From NCBI GenBank assembly GCA_029339195.1, contig JAPTJF010000003.1, positions 186,001-250,000 of the forward strand: DNA of 64,000 nt, in the 5' to 3' direction. A program made the translations under genes and the position numbers. The notes below the pieces were generated by a model. That model saw nothing but the letters and a program-made list of their open reading frames with translations. It was not told the DNA's origin and did not search any database. Origin of the DNA: Micractinium sp. NFX-FRZ (lineage: Eukaryota; Chlorophyta; Trebouxiophyceae; Chlorellales; Chlorellaceae). Shown piece by piece: positions 23,413-33,700 of the stretch (positions are counted from its first letter, which is position 1; every line of letters begins with the position of its first letter).

Positions 23413-23914
23413 CTATGACACATCCTCATCCTCTGAAGATGAGTAAATGATACCCCATATGGCAAAGAGTCTCCTCCGTCGCCTTGATTCTCTCCTGCAC
23501 ACCGCAGCGTCTGACAGCCGCCGGTTTCTGGGCTCCGCCAAGAAGGCGGCGTGCCAGCGCTTGGACACCAGCATCAGGGACCTGCGGCAGGCGCATGGGC
23601 GGCGGGCGGGCGGGCGGGCAGGAGGGCGCAGCAAGTGCTCAGCTTGCTGCAACTGCTGGGTGCACCCAGTACGTGCGTACGTGCTAGATGTGCTTGCCTC
23701 CTTGATCGAATCTACCCTGATTGTAGGAGGTCACGCGGCGGCAGCAGGCAGCAGCAGGCGGCGGCAGCGGCACGAGCGGTAGGGCGCGCCCCTGCTCTCG
23801 TCCTCCTGCCAGCGTCATGATGCGGCCCAGCAGCTGGTCAGGCAGCGCGTCTACTGTGGCAAGGGAGGGCCCCAAGGAAAGGAGGGCGACCTCCTGGGCG
23901 AGTGGGGCAGACAT
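23413..23914 (-). CDS. Small F-box protein, copy B (needs a GC splice donor)
   Basis: Exons 23914-23790 and 23581-23413 give 97 residues, with the F-box VDALPDQLLGRIMTLAGG joined to SLMLVSKRWHAAFLAEP and the same acidic end (SSSEDEDVS). At the place where copy A has a GT donor, copy B has GC. If that intron is spliced as GC-AG the frame stays open, so the gene may be active; if not, read-through disrupts the F-box. The open frame despite many substitutions suggests it has been kept under selection. Confidence 0.55.
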
Positions 23915-24197
23915 GGCGGGCAGGCAGCTGGGAAGCAGTCTAGATCTGATAGCCTCTGTGCAGCTAGAGCTGATTGCTTGGCTCTTTGAGGGCTGAAGGG
24001 CAGTGCATTCGAGGCTGCATGGGCAGGCAGCCCCTTTCTTTCTCAACCTGCAGCGCACAGCTTCCTCCTCCATCCCTCCCCTCCAATCATCACGGTTTGG
24101 CCGTCAGAGGGCACGTAGATCGCCACCACACAGCCTGCTTGCACCGCCCAGCCAGCAGCAGTGGCCCTTCTGCACATCCCCGGCCGGCAGGGCGCCC

Positions 24198-24318
24198 TGT
24201 GGCGGCCTCCAGCAGCGCTGCAGCAGCGCAGCTGAGCCGGCTGCACCCGGAAGCAAGCCTCACAGTGCCTGGAAAGGGCCCCTTCGAGGCGCAGCAGCTT
24301 GTGCTGTAGACCTGCCAG
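24198..24318 (+). pseudogene. Fragment of the F-box/LRR gene
   Basis: Corresponds to the first 40 or so codons of the gene at 11086 (AASSS... through KGPFEAQQLVL). The ATG has become GTG, several codons are missing, and a 1-nt deletion turns the leucine after LVL into TAG. Homology stops at about 24318, so the rest of the gene was never copied. Confidence 0.8.
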
Positions 24319-27300
24319 CGGCGCCTACGCATCCAGAGCGGAAGGCCGGGGCACGGGAGGGGTGCACGGGTGAGGCGTGTGTGGGGGCGCCATGTCACTG
24401 CGAATGCCAGGCCTCTTCAGACCAATGCATTATGGGGAAGCTGATATGTACATGCCCACGTAATGATGAACTCAAATCTTACTAGTGCTGCCTTGAAAGA
24501 ATGCTGCATCAACTGAGGGTGGCACACGCAGCGGCGGCGCAGAGTGCAGCCGCCAGCTCAGCGCCCCCGCCAGCCCTCTGGCCCGAGCAGAAGCTTTTGC
24601 CCAAGTACAGCTCACGACTGGCATCACATTCTTCGATTGCACCCACAAATCAGCTGCCGGCAGGGCTTGCAAGCAAACCGAGCTAGACCTTGAAGTTGTA
24701 GCAGGGCCGCTGCGGCGGGGCAGGACAGTCGCCGACACAACCACTCAAATTGTGGGTTGATAGCAGCCGTCTTCAGGCGCGCCAAGGCGAGGCAGGGGAC
24801 TGCCTGTTGTGCTGCCTCCCTGGCCACTGCTGTCGCTGCTGCCGCCTGCAGCCCACTTTCTTTCAACTGACAACAGCATACACATTGCACTGATCTGCTA
24901 GGAAGCGGGGCAAACGATGCTGGCCGGCGCTGCTGTCCCTGCTGGCACCGCCACACGCCTTTTGGCCTGGCCCTCCTGCCTCACATGCCCCAGCCCACCC
25001 ATGTGCCCGCTGCAGGCGGTCTGGCCATGCCTGCTGCCATCCTGGATGTAAGGTGAGAGGGAGGTGCCAATGTGTGATTGATAGGGGTGGTTGATTGGCC
25101 AGCAAAGGTGCAGCTGTACCCAGCCCCGTCCTCTCTTGCCAAGGTGCTGTCCCTCCCCCCCTTGTGACTGCCTGCCGTGGCCGCCTGCTGTAAATGGTGT
25201 CCTGTGCTGCCACGGAGGGAGGCTGCCCCCCTGCCAGTGGGGCGCAGCGGCAGCCCCTGTGGCCGGATCACCGCCTTCACCGCCCCATGGCACTCACTCC
25301 CCCTGCCCGCGAATGCCCGCCCGCCTCCCTGCCCGCTTGCTCACCTGTCTGCCCGCACGGCTGTCGTGTGCAACGCTGTTTGCCCATTGATCTGCCTGCC
25401 TGCCATCCTGCTCACCTGTCATCGGCAGGCGTGGCCCTGCCGCCGTCCAACTGCCCCCACTGACGGCCCCCGACTGTCTCACCCCCTTGCTCACTTTCCC
25501 CTCCTTCCCGCTGGCCCACATCCTGCAGGTCCCACCATCCAAGCATCTCGCACCTGAGGCCCAGCTGTGGGAGGCCACCCAGGCAGCCAAGCAGAGGTTG
25601 GCGGCGGTGCGGGCCGCTGCCTGCTGAGCACGCTGCCGCCTGGGCAGAGACGGATCTCGTTCTGCGGGTGCAGCAGCGCAGCAGGACACAGCAGGCAGAG
25701 GCAGGCAGCGCGGCAGGGGAAAGCAGGCAGGCAGGCAGGCAGCACTGCGGGGCAGGCAGCGCATGTGGGGCGGCAGCCAGGGCAGGCTCCAAGCCGGCTG
25801 GCGGCCGCCCAGGGCAACAGGTGGGACGGTGCACAGGAGTAGAGCGGGGTGGCGCGGTGGGGCGGTGCAGCGGGGCAGGGGCAGGGGCAGGCTCGGGCAG
25901 GGGGCAGGCAGCGGGGTGCGGAGGTGGGGCGCCCGCTGATGGCGATGCATGCACGCCATATAGGCAAGGCAGCTAACCAACCTCCCCCAACCCCTCGTTT
26001 CCCGCCCCTGCCCCTTGGTGCAGCTGGCGGCGTGCAGCCGCACCGCCGGTTGGGCAGCTGGTAGCGACAGTGGCGCGGCAGCAACAGAAAGTGCAGCGCG
26101 GCACCTGGCATGTGGCCTGCCCGCTGCCCAAGACTTGCTCAACACGTTAAACAGGTGGGTGCACGCTTTGGGCTGGAAGGCCGGGTTTTATAAATGTAGT
26201 TGCGCTGTGAAGGAGGTTTGGTTGGGCCGCCGCTCGGTTGGCAGCTGCTGAGCTGGCAGCCCCGTGCTGAGGTGGCAGAGGCGCATGATGGATGGGTGTG
26301 AGGGACATGCTTTGCTGGCAGGCGCGGCTGACGGCCGGCGGGCTGGATCGGCGCCCCTCCTGCTGTCCCGGCAGCCGCCTCAGCAGCGGGTGCTGGGCTG
26401 AAGGACGTTGACGGTGGGGCGGGCGCAGGGGCGGCGCTGGGGCGGGGCGGCGGAGCACGTGTGGTGTGGTACGGACGGAGAGGAAGCGCGAGCCCGACTG
26501 CTCCTGCCCATTTGTGCGACCGTTCAAGCAGAGTGTGATGGTGGGGAGGGGGCAGTGGATCTTTTGTGCCGGCAAAGCGGTGATGGGGCGTGGCAGCAGC
26601 ACCCGCTCTGCCCACCTGCCCGGACCCCAACCTCCCTGCCCTCCTCCTCTGCCTGCCCTGACTGCAGATGCTGAAGGAGCACAGGCGGGTGCGGTAAAGC
26701 GTACTGACTGGGCGGGATGTGAGCGAGGAGCGCACGGCGAGGCAGCACTGGCAGCGGCCGGCAGACGGGGGAAGCATGGCCAGGCAGTCGCCCGCTGGGG
26801 CAGCAGGGGTGAAGAGGCTGCGCCCCTGCCAGTGAATGAGCACAGCCCCGCTCTCGCGATTACCTGGCCGCTCTGCACAGCGGCTGCCGGTCCTGTTGCG
26901 CTTTGCCTGGACTGGCTTCCCTCAGTCGATTTGTAGAGTTTGACAATCTGGGGCCTGGTAATCATTTATGTAAGCGTAGAGCATCATGCAAGAATGGGAA
27001 GCCGGAAGCAGCTGCACATATACAGTAGAGGGGCTTTACTTTGTGGAGCGACACACACACAGAAGCAGCAGTGTGACATACAGTGGACTAGCAAAAGAAA
27101 ACAGGAAAGGAAACAAGATTGTGTGTAGTACAAGTATCCCAAATACAAAATCACAGTTCAGTACCTCGGCGTGACGGGTCCTGGGCTGGGTGCCTGGCCT
27201 GGCAGCAGCACAGCAGCAAGGGTGGCTGGGCTGGCAGCAGCACAGCAGCGGAATGTGCCAGCACTGCACAGCCGAGGGGAAGGTGTGGAGCGCAGGGGCA

Positions 27301-27553
27301 GGGCCGCCAGGCGAGGCGAGACTGGAGAGCATGGCGGTGCCGCTGGCAGCAGCTGCCAACAGCTGGAGCCAGCCGAGCCTCAAGCGTGCAAAGCGCAGGG
27401 TGGTGCCTGGCCGGGTGGCAGCACGCCAGCAGCAGGTGCCAGGCCTCCCACCAGTCGAGGGAACGGGGCGCCCCACTGGCGGCGGCACAGGGTGCGAGGC
27501 CTGGCTGGCGCGGGTACCGCCAGTGCACTGCTGGCGCTGCTGGCAGCCGGCGC
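24319..27553. other. Mostly non-coding stretch with one weak plus-strand gene
   Basis: CAGG/CCTG-rich, with long proline- or alanine-rich shadow frames on both strands. The only arrangement that splices in phase is the plus-strand set 25016-26150, listed separately. A minus-strand frame at 24624-24867 after a CTGCAG acceptor reads AAAATAVAREAAQQAVPCLA and could be an isolated exon. Nothing supportable is seen from 26151 to 27553. Confidence 0.4.
25016..26150 (+). CDS. Possible C-terminal exons of an unrecognised protein
   Basis: Three stretches join in phase: 25016-25047 (GLAMPAAILD, then GTAAGG), 25529-25596 (VPPSKHLAPEAQLWEATQAAKQ) and 26024-26150 (APPVGQLVATVARQQQKVQR...) ending in TAA. 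Junctions have CTGCAG or TGCAG acceptors and acceptable donors, and composition is protein-like. The 5' part was not found and I recognise no family. Treat as a candidate gene only. Confidence 0.35.
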
Positions 27554-29143
27554 TCAGACGTGCACCGCCCACCAGCGCAGCGCGCCCAGGTCGGGCACCT
27601 CCTGCCCGCCCTCGCACTCCCGCAGCACCACCTTGCTGATGGCAAAGTGCACGCCCGTCTGGTTGGTCAGCCACGCCTCCTCCATCGCCTCCTGCCCCAC
27701 CTTGCCCACGGCCATGATGTTGTCCTGCTCACGCAGCGGGCCAAACATGTCGTGCACAGTGTCCAGCTCCACATCATCCCTGCGGCGGCAACACGCAGGC
27801 AGGAGGCAAGAGCGGACTGCTGGTGAGCAGCCGGGGCACCACGGCCCCCGCCAGCACGCTCACCTGCGGGTGAAGAAAGCAGAGCATGCATGCACCGCTG
27901 GCTGTGCCAGCTGCATGCCTGCGGCAACCATGCCTGCGGGGACCTTCCCGCCTGCCGGCTGCCCACCCTAAGCAACAAAACTGATGCCTGCCGACTGCCC
28001 ACCTTGAGCAACAGATTGATGCCCGCCAGCTGCTGCCATGCTGGCTCACCTGAAGCACCCGGACAGCGCGCCATTGTGGATCTCGCTGAACCGCTTGATG
28101 GCAGCGCCGGGCGGGGTGTGGTGCAGCAGCATGGCGGGCTGCAGGCCCGCCGCGCCGCCGCTCTGGCTGCCCAGCTCCGCGCCGGCGGGGGAGTCAAACA
28201 CCCCGATGTAGAAGCGGCTCAGGCACGTGTTGGCCCCCGCCACTGCCAGCCGCTCCTTCTCCTCCCTGCTCAGGCTGCCCGCCCGCTGCAGCAGCTCTGC
28301 CTTGTTGGGCAGCGCCGCGTCTGACAGCTCGGCGTCTGACAGCTGAAGCAGGGCCGCCACCCGCGCCGCCGCCGCCACGGGGCCGCGCTTCAAGCCCCTC
28401 ACCTGCAGGCAAAGAAAGCAGCAGGGCAGGGCATGCAGCAGCTGGACGTGAGCAGGGGTGCCAGCGACCCAGGGCAGCAAGGAAGCCGCCCCATCGGGTG
28501 GTAAGGAGGGGGGAAGCGAGCGGGGCGCCCACACAGAGCAGCCGCCATGCGCCAGACCAACAGCGTGACTGCACCCGGATCACGGCTGCATCCCCACCCC
28601 AGCCGTCCTCCCCGCCCTGCGCCAGCCGCAGCGTCTCACCAGCTTGGCGTAGGCTGCTAGGGTGAGGATTTTGAACTCCTCGGCAGCACCCATCACCAGG
28701 CCAAACACCAGGAAGGACAGGACCATGCGCGTGAACTTGTACTGGCTCCCCTGCCCCAGGCGGAACCGGGGCACAAAGCAGCCCTTCTGGTGCTGCAGCT
28801 TCTCGGGGCCGTCCTGCAGCACACGGCGGATGGCAGAGGGCCAACTCAGGTAGTGCCCCCTGCCTGTGCAGCGCAAGCAAGGCAAGCAGGCAGCACAGCA
28901 CTCGTCGGCAGCGCCGCAGATCCCAACATACCCTGTCAGGATCTGCCAGCGGCGGCCGCTGCGGGGAGCCAGCTGCGCCTGTCGCCCCTGCTGCAATGGC
29001 GCCTGGCGCCCCTGCTGCGCCTGGCGAGCTGTTGGAAGTGGTGACGGCGGTTTTGTCTGATGCAACACCGCCGCTGTTGCCGCTGCCTCCGGCAGCGGAA
29101 CCATTGCTGCGAGTGACGGGTCGGCTGCGAGCAACCTCTTGGC

Positions 29144-29174
<31 letters not shown>

Positions 29175-30190
29175 AGATGCTTCCGCCGCTTGCGAAGAGG
29201 CACCGCTGCCCCTGCTTCTGCTGCTACCGGCAGCACCGCCGCCACTGCGGGTGCTGCGACGGCTGCCGACAGCAGCCTCGTGGATCACCCGCTGCGTGGG
29301 TGCTGCGTCAGACTCAGAAGGGGCAGCGCCGCCGCTGCGGGCGCTTCCGCTGCTGCCGGCACCTGCGTCACCGTTGCGGGTGCTCCTGCCGCTGCTTTGG
29401 TGCGTGCCGGCAGACCCGCTGCCTGCGTCTGCGCTGCCGCCACGGTTGCCCTTGCTCAGCGGTGCTGCCTCTGCCCTGTCCACGTTCTCAAAACGCACTC
29501 GTAGTGGTGTTGCACCCGCCCGCCCTGCCGCCGCCGCCACCTTGCCGGTGACGGGGCCCTCTGCTGCCGCCGCCACCCCGCCGGTGACGGCGCCCTCTGC
29601 CGCCGCCGCAAACCGAGTCGCGAGGCGGCCAGGCCGGTTGTTGCTCACGCCTGCTGCACCGGCTGCTCCTCCGTGCTCAAGGTCGCGCGGGCGACCGCTG
29701 CTGCGTGAGCCCAGCAGGGAGCTGCGCCCTCCTGCAGCACCCGCGTGGCCACCCTTGGTGCTTCCGCCGGTGCTGCTGCCGTTGTCGCTGCCGCTGACGG
29801 AGCTGCCTGGCGAGAAGATCTCATTCTGCCAAGCCGGTGCACCAGTACGAGGACGTGCTCCTTCCTGCAGGAAGAGAAGTAGGAAGAGAAACATAGGAGT
29901 GGGAGGGGTAAGGTTTGTGGCGATAGTGGCCTATGGCAGTGGCGGCGGCGGGCAGTGGCGCTGGTACATCACCGCAGCGAGACAGGGCTCGCTGCTCCCC
30001 TGACGTTCTTCTAACTTGCAAACCATGGTAAAGGCAGGGCGGCAGGCCCTAGAGCGAGCTGGCCTTGGGGCTGGGTTGACCGCACCGTTTTAGCGTGGAA
30101 CGTGTTGAGGTCAGTGTAAATCTGGGCTTTGCCCCTCTCTATGTAGACAGAAAGCGCCCGGGGCGTGACCTCTTCCGCATCGGTCTCCCA
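27554..30190 (-). CDS. Unrecognised protein, member 2 of the mosaic family; splicing partly unresolved
   Basis: Visible exons: about 30190-30086 (DAEEVTPRALSVYIERGKAQ), 29864 onward (GAPAWQNEIFSPGSSVSGSD followed by about 250 residues of Ser/Gly/Ala/Arg sequence and a poly-Gln run), 28863-28640 (hydrophobic MVLSFLVFGLVMGAAEEF), 28402-28050 and 27779-27554 (ends LGALRWWAVHV). The first two exons clearly match member 1; the rest does not. Phases do not fit at two junctions (from the low-complexity exon into 28863, and from 28050 into 27779), so there are missed exons, small indels or decay. The start codon is unclear. No function recognised. Confidence 0.5.
27950..28030. repeat. Tandem repeat, about 36-bp unit, two to three copies
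   Basis: Successive units share TGCCCACC followed by AGCAACA and GATGCC inside the last intron of member 2. Confidence 0.6.
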
Positions 30191-30762
30191 GACAGGGTGC
30201 AAAACGGCAGTGGCTGCGGTTGCGGTTGCGCTGGAGGGTGCGGCGGTGCGGTCTGCGTGGCCTTTTGCAATGGCACCGCCGCAGCGGTGCTGCGCCTGCT
30301 GCGCGCATCCGAACCACAGCACACCCGCTTGGCTGGTGCTGCAAGTTGTGGGCAGGTGGGCAGATGCGTTGCACCACTGCAAGTCCTTGAGTTCGAAATT
30401 TTGGGGCGTGGCACTGTCACATGAAGGGCAAATGCCTGACGTATGCGCCAGAGGCGCACAGCACCCACAAACCGCGGGCTTGCATGCATATGGTGTGGTC
30501 CTGGGACCCGAACTATCAATGCAAAACAGATGGGCATGCTGCTGGTGCGATGGGAATGAAATGTTGGGATGTATCTAGCAGGTAGGAGCGAGTTACAGAG
30601 CACAGCCAGAGCGAAGGCTGGCTGCACTGCACCACCAGCCCCTGATTCCTCGCCGCGCACTCTCCGCTGCAGGCGCTGCTGCTGCCGGTGCTGCTGCGCT
30701 GCCGGTGTTGGCAGTAAAGGGCAGGGGCGCCCAGGCTGCTGCCCCGCCGCTGCTGCCCCAGC

Positions 30763-33700
30763 TCATGGAGCGCTGGAGCTCGTTAGGGCCAGGGCTGACA
30801 GCTGACGCACTGCCGCCTGAACTGCCACGTCCTTTCCAAAAGCCCGCGCCGCCAGGACTTGCGCCCCCGCCAACACTTGCTCCAAAGGCGCGTCGTTCAG
30901 GTTGCGCAGCTCTTGTGCGGCTGCCTCCACTGCTCCGCCGCTGTCCGAGTCAGTGAGCGCCGCCTCTGCCGCCTGCGTGTTTGACAAAGGGTGGCGAGCG
31001 GGGGTCTGGATGGCAACAAGAGCTGAAAAGAGGGTGGGTGCCGGTCAGAGCATACGAAATCAGGACAGACAACCCAGAAGCACGTAGGTGCCTGGCAAGC
31101 CTGAATGGACCGCATCTCCCCGCCCTACCCACCCAAAAAGCCGGACCCCTAACCTACCTTTGCCGCCTGCCTCAGCTGCTTCTCCTCCTGCTGCCGCTCC
31201 TCCTCCGCCTTGTACTGCACGGAAGGAAGTGGGCACAGCAGTGCAAGCAGGAGGCGGCGTGAGTGGCATGTCATCTGCACAGGGTGGCGTCCACTGCAAG
31301 GATACTCGGGGTGCAAAAACGATACTAGGGGTGCAGAGGTGTTCGCCCCCATTGGTGCCCCAAATCCTGCACATCAACCATAAACAGCCCCACACCACCC
31401 ACGGCTGGCTCATACCAAGCGCCCCTGCACGCCCACCATCGCTCAACCCTGTGGCAAACATGCCATCCCCCCATCCACCATCTCCAAAACCACCCACCAT
31501 GGCGAGGCGGATGCTCCGCGGGTGGCTCGCCGGCTGCGGGTCGGTGCGGTCGGCCGCCTTGTCAAGGTTGCGCTGGTTCCGCACCTCCTTGCCCACCTCG
31601 TCCGTCCACGTCTCCATGGAGGGCTGGATGCGCACGGCGCCCGGGGAGGCAGTCCCAGACAGGACACTCTGGTGCAGCACGCTACCCATGTCGCGCAGCG
31701 CTGCAGTAGGGGCGGGGGGGGAAGAAGATGTGGGTGCAGGGGGAGGGTCGGGGTGCAGCTGCATGCCCTTCTTAAGGCAACCTGCATACGGGGTTGTGTA
31801 GTGAAGAGCAAGATTGAATGTGTGGGCATGGTGCCGGCACATGACCTGGCGCCAGGCCTGTGGGGGGAAGCGAGGGAGAAGGGAGGAGAAGCCAGGGGGT
31901 GGCCCAGGGGACAAACTGCGCGCATAACAGGGCAAGGTTGGGCGAGCGGCAGGGGGCAGGTCATTTGAGCAGGAAGGCAGCGTGCCTCTTTACCACGTGC
32001 CCTACGCAGCCCAGATGAACAGGAACACAGGGCCCCACTCCCCCCTGCCTCACCCATGCACATGATCAGCATCTCCAGCACCTCCTGCTCGGTGCCCGAG
32101 CGCCGCGCCTCCACCATCGCCGCCGCGCAGTGCTTGGTCAGCGTAGCCAGCGAGGCCACGTGTGTAGCGCTCATCATGTTGTCGTTGATGGCAGCAGTGG
32201 CGGTCACGGTCTGCAGGGGGGGCAGCACGGAAGGGAGCGCGGTGGGAGATGTGACGGGGCAGGCGTTCCTGGCGGTCCGTCAAATAATTAGGGAGAGGGC
32301 AGCCGAGACAGCTTGCTCGCTGCCAGGTGTTTGTTGTCCGAAGGAGCAGCCTGTGGCGGGGCCATGCACGCTGTGCCTGCTGGGCTTCCCGTACACGGCC
32401 CCTCTGCGGGCTGCTCTTTCTGGGGCAAATAAACACAGAACAACTCTGCTAATGAAGATCAAAAACGCGGCCCCACAGCATGCGTCAAAACATGACGCAA
32501 CCTGGCCCCCGCCCTTGCCGTGCCTGCCTCTGCCGCATCACACTTACCCACCCACCCCACCCCCAGCACCCACCGGGGGCCAGTAGCGCTGCGACGAGCT
32601 GGCCAGGTTGAACCCTTGCTGCGCCGCCTTCTCGGCAGCGGGCAGGGAGTCGCTGGTGGTGACCACGCCGTACAGCATGATGATGGGGTGCATGTTGGCG
32701 CACGCCGGGTCTGCAGGGTGCAGGGAGGGCAAGGGGCACAGCTGGTTTCCCTCCTCATCGTAAACGCATCACACTGCACATGTCCACCTGCACACCAGCA
32801 CCTCACTTAGGGCGTGTACAATTGACCTTCGAAGTGGCTGATGTTGGGTGCAATTCAAGGGCAGGGTGGGGCAAAGCTTCATCAGATGCCGCGGCGCCAA
32901 GGGCCACAGCCCGTCAGCTGGACCCCGTCGGCTGGACCCCCGCCAGCTAGACCCCGCCAGCAGGACACCGTGCTGTGGAGAGCAGGACAGCTACCAATAC
33001 CTGCCTTCACAAGCCCTGCTCCGCATGATGTCCCAGCAGGCACAAGCCCCCTCCTTGATTCTCGTGCCCGGCCCCCCCCCTCACCCGTCAGGCCGTCCCA
33101 AACTGCCTTGATCTGCGCCCGCGGCTCCTGTACTCCAAACAGGACGTCGTGGATGCCCTGCTTTGCACGCTTCTCCATGCCAGACAGCTGCAAGAAGCAG
33201 GTGCCAAAGGGGAGGGGTAAGTGTGTGCATGCTTGCACTCGGGCTGGCAGCAGCGCGGGGGACAGACGGGCAGGCAAGCAGATCAAACCCGGCCCACATC
33301 TGCCCAGTGCTGCCGATAGGCCACAACCGCACCCAGCTGGCCTGCCCCATGCAGGCCATCCCATCCATTAGCCAGGCTCCAGCTTGCACCTCCAACTCAG
33401 CAGCCAGTGCCACCGTACACGAGCAGCGGCCAGCAGCCCTGGCAGGAAGCCAGCCACAAGCCCACCTACATTTTTTTTTCCTTTCAGGCGCTCCTTGGAC
33501 AGCTTGAGCAGGCGGTGGCCGCCCAGCGCCATGACCACCTCGGACGCCGCCTGCTGCATGTCAATGGAGGCCGCCTTCACCATGTGCGCCAGCTGCTCCT
33601 CCTTGCCCAGCTCGCCTGCGGGGGCGGGGCAGCACCAATTGTTGGCAGGGAGCTCTTGACGGGAGGGACCGCAGCGTGGCGCTGCACTTGCAGTGCCGCT

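Larger units (their letters stand above)
23059..24318. repeat. Segmental duplication, copy B (with 9933-11218)
   Basis: Same order and orientation as copy A. Differences include a changed F-box splice donor (GT to GC at 23789-23788), an in-frame QEVALL insertion in the F-box N-terminus, and loss of the ATG plus a 1-nt deletion in the LRR gene start. Confidence 0.85.

Noticed and set aside
25294..26145. 283-codon open frame on the minus strand
   Set aside because: Extremely Pro/Ala/Cys-rich with no domain-like pattern; typical shadow of GC-rich CAGG repeats.
28194..28840. Continuation of the long minus-strand frame of member 2 past its low-complexity exon
   Set aside because: Open by base composition only; the alternative frame (LSWPSAIRRVLQ, MVLSFLVFGLVM) is far more protein-like.
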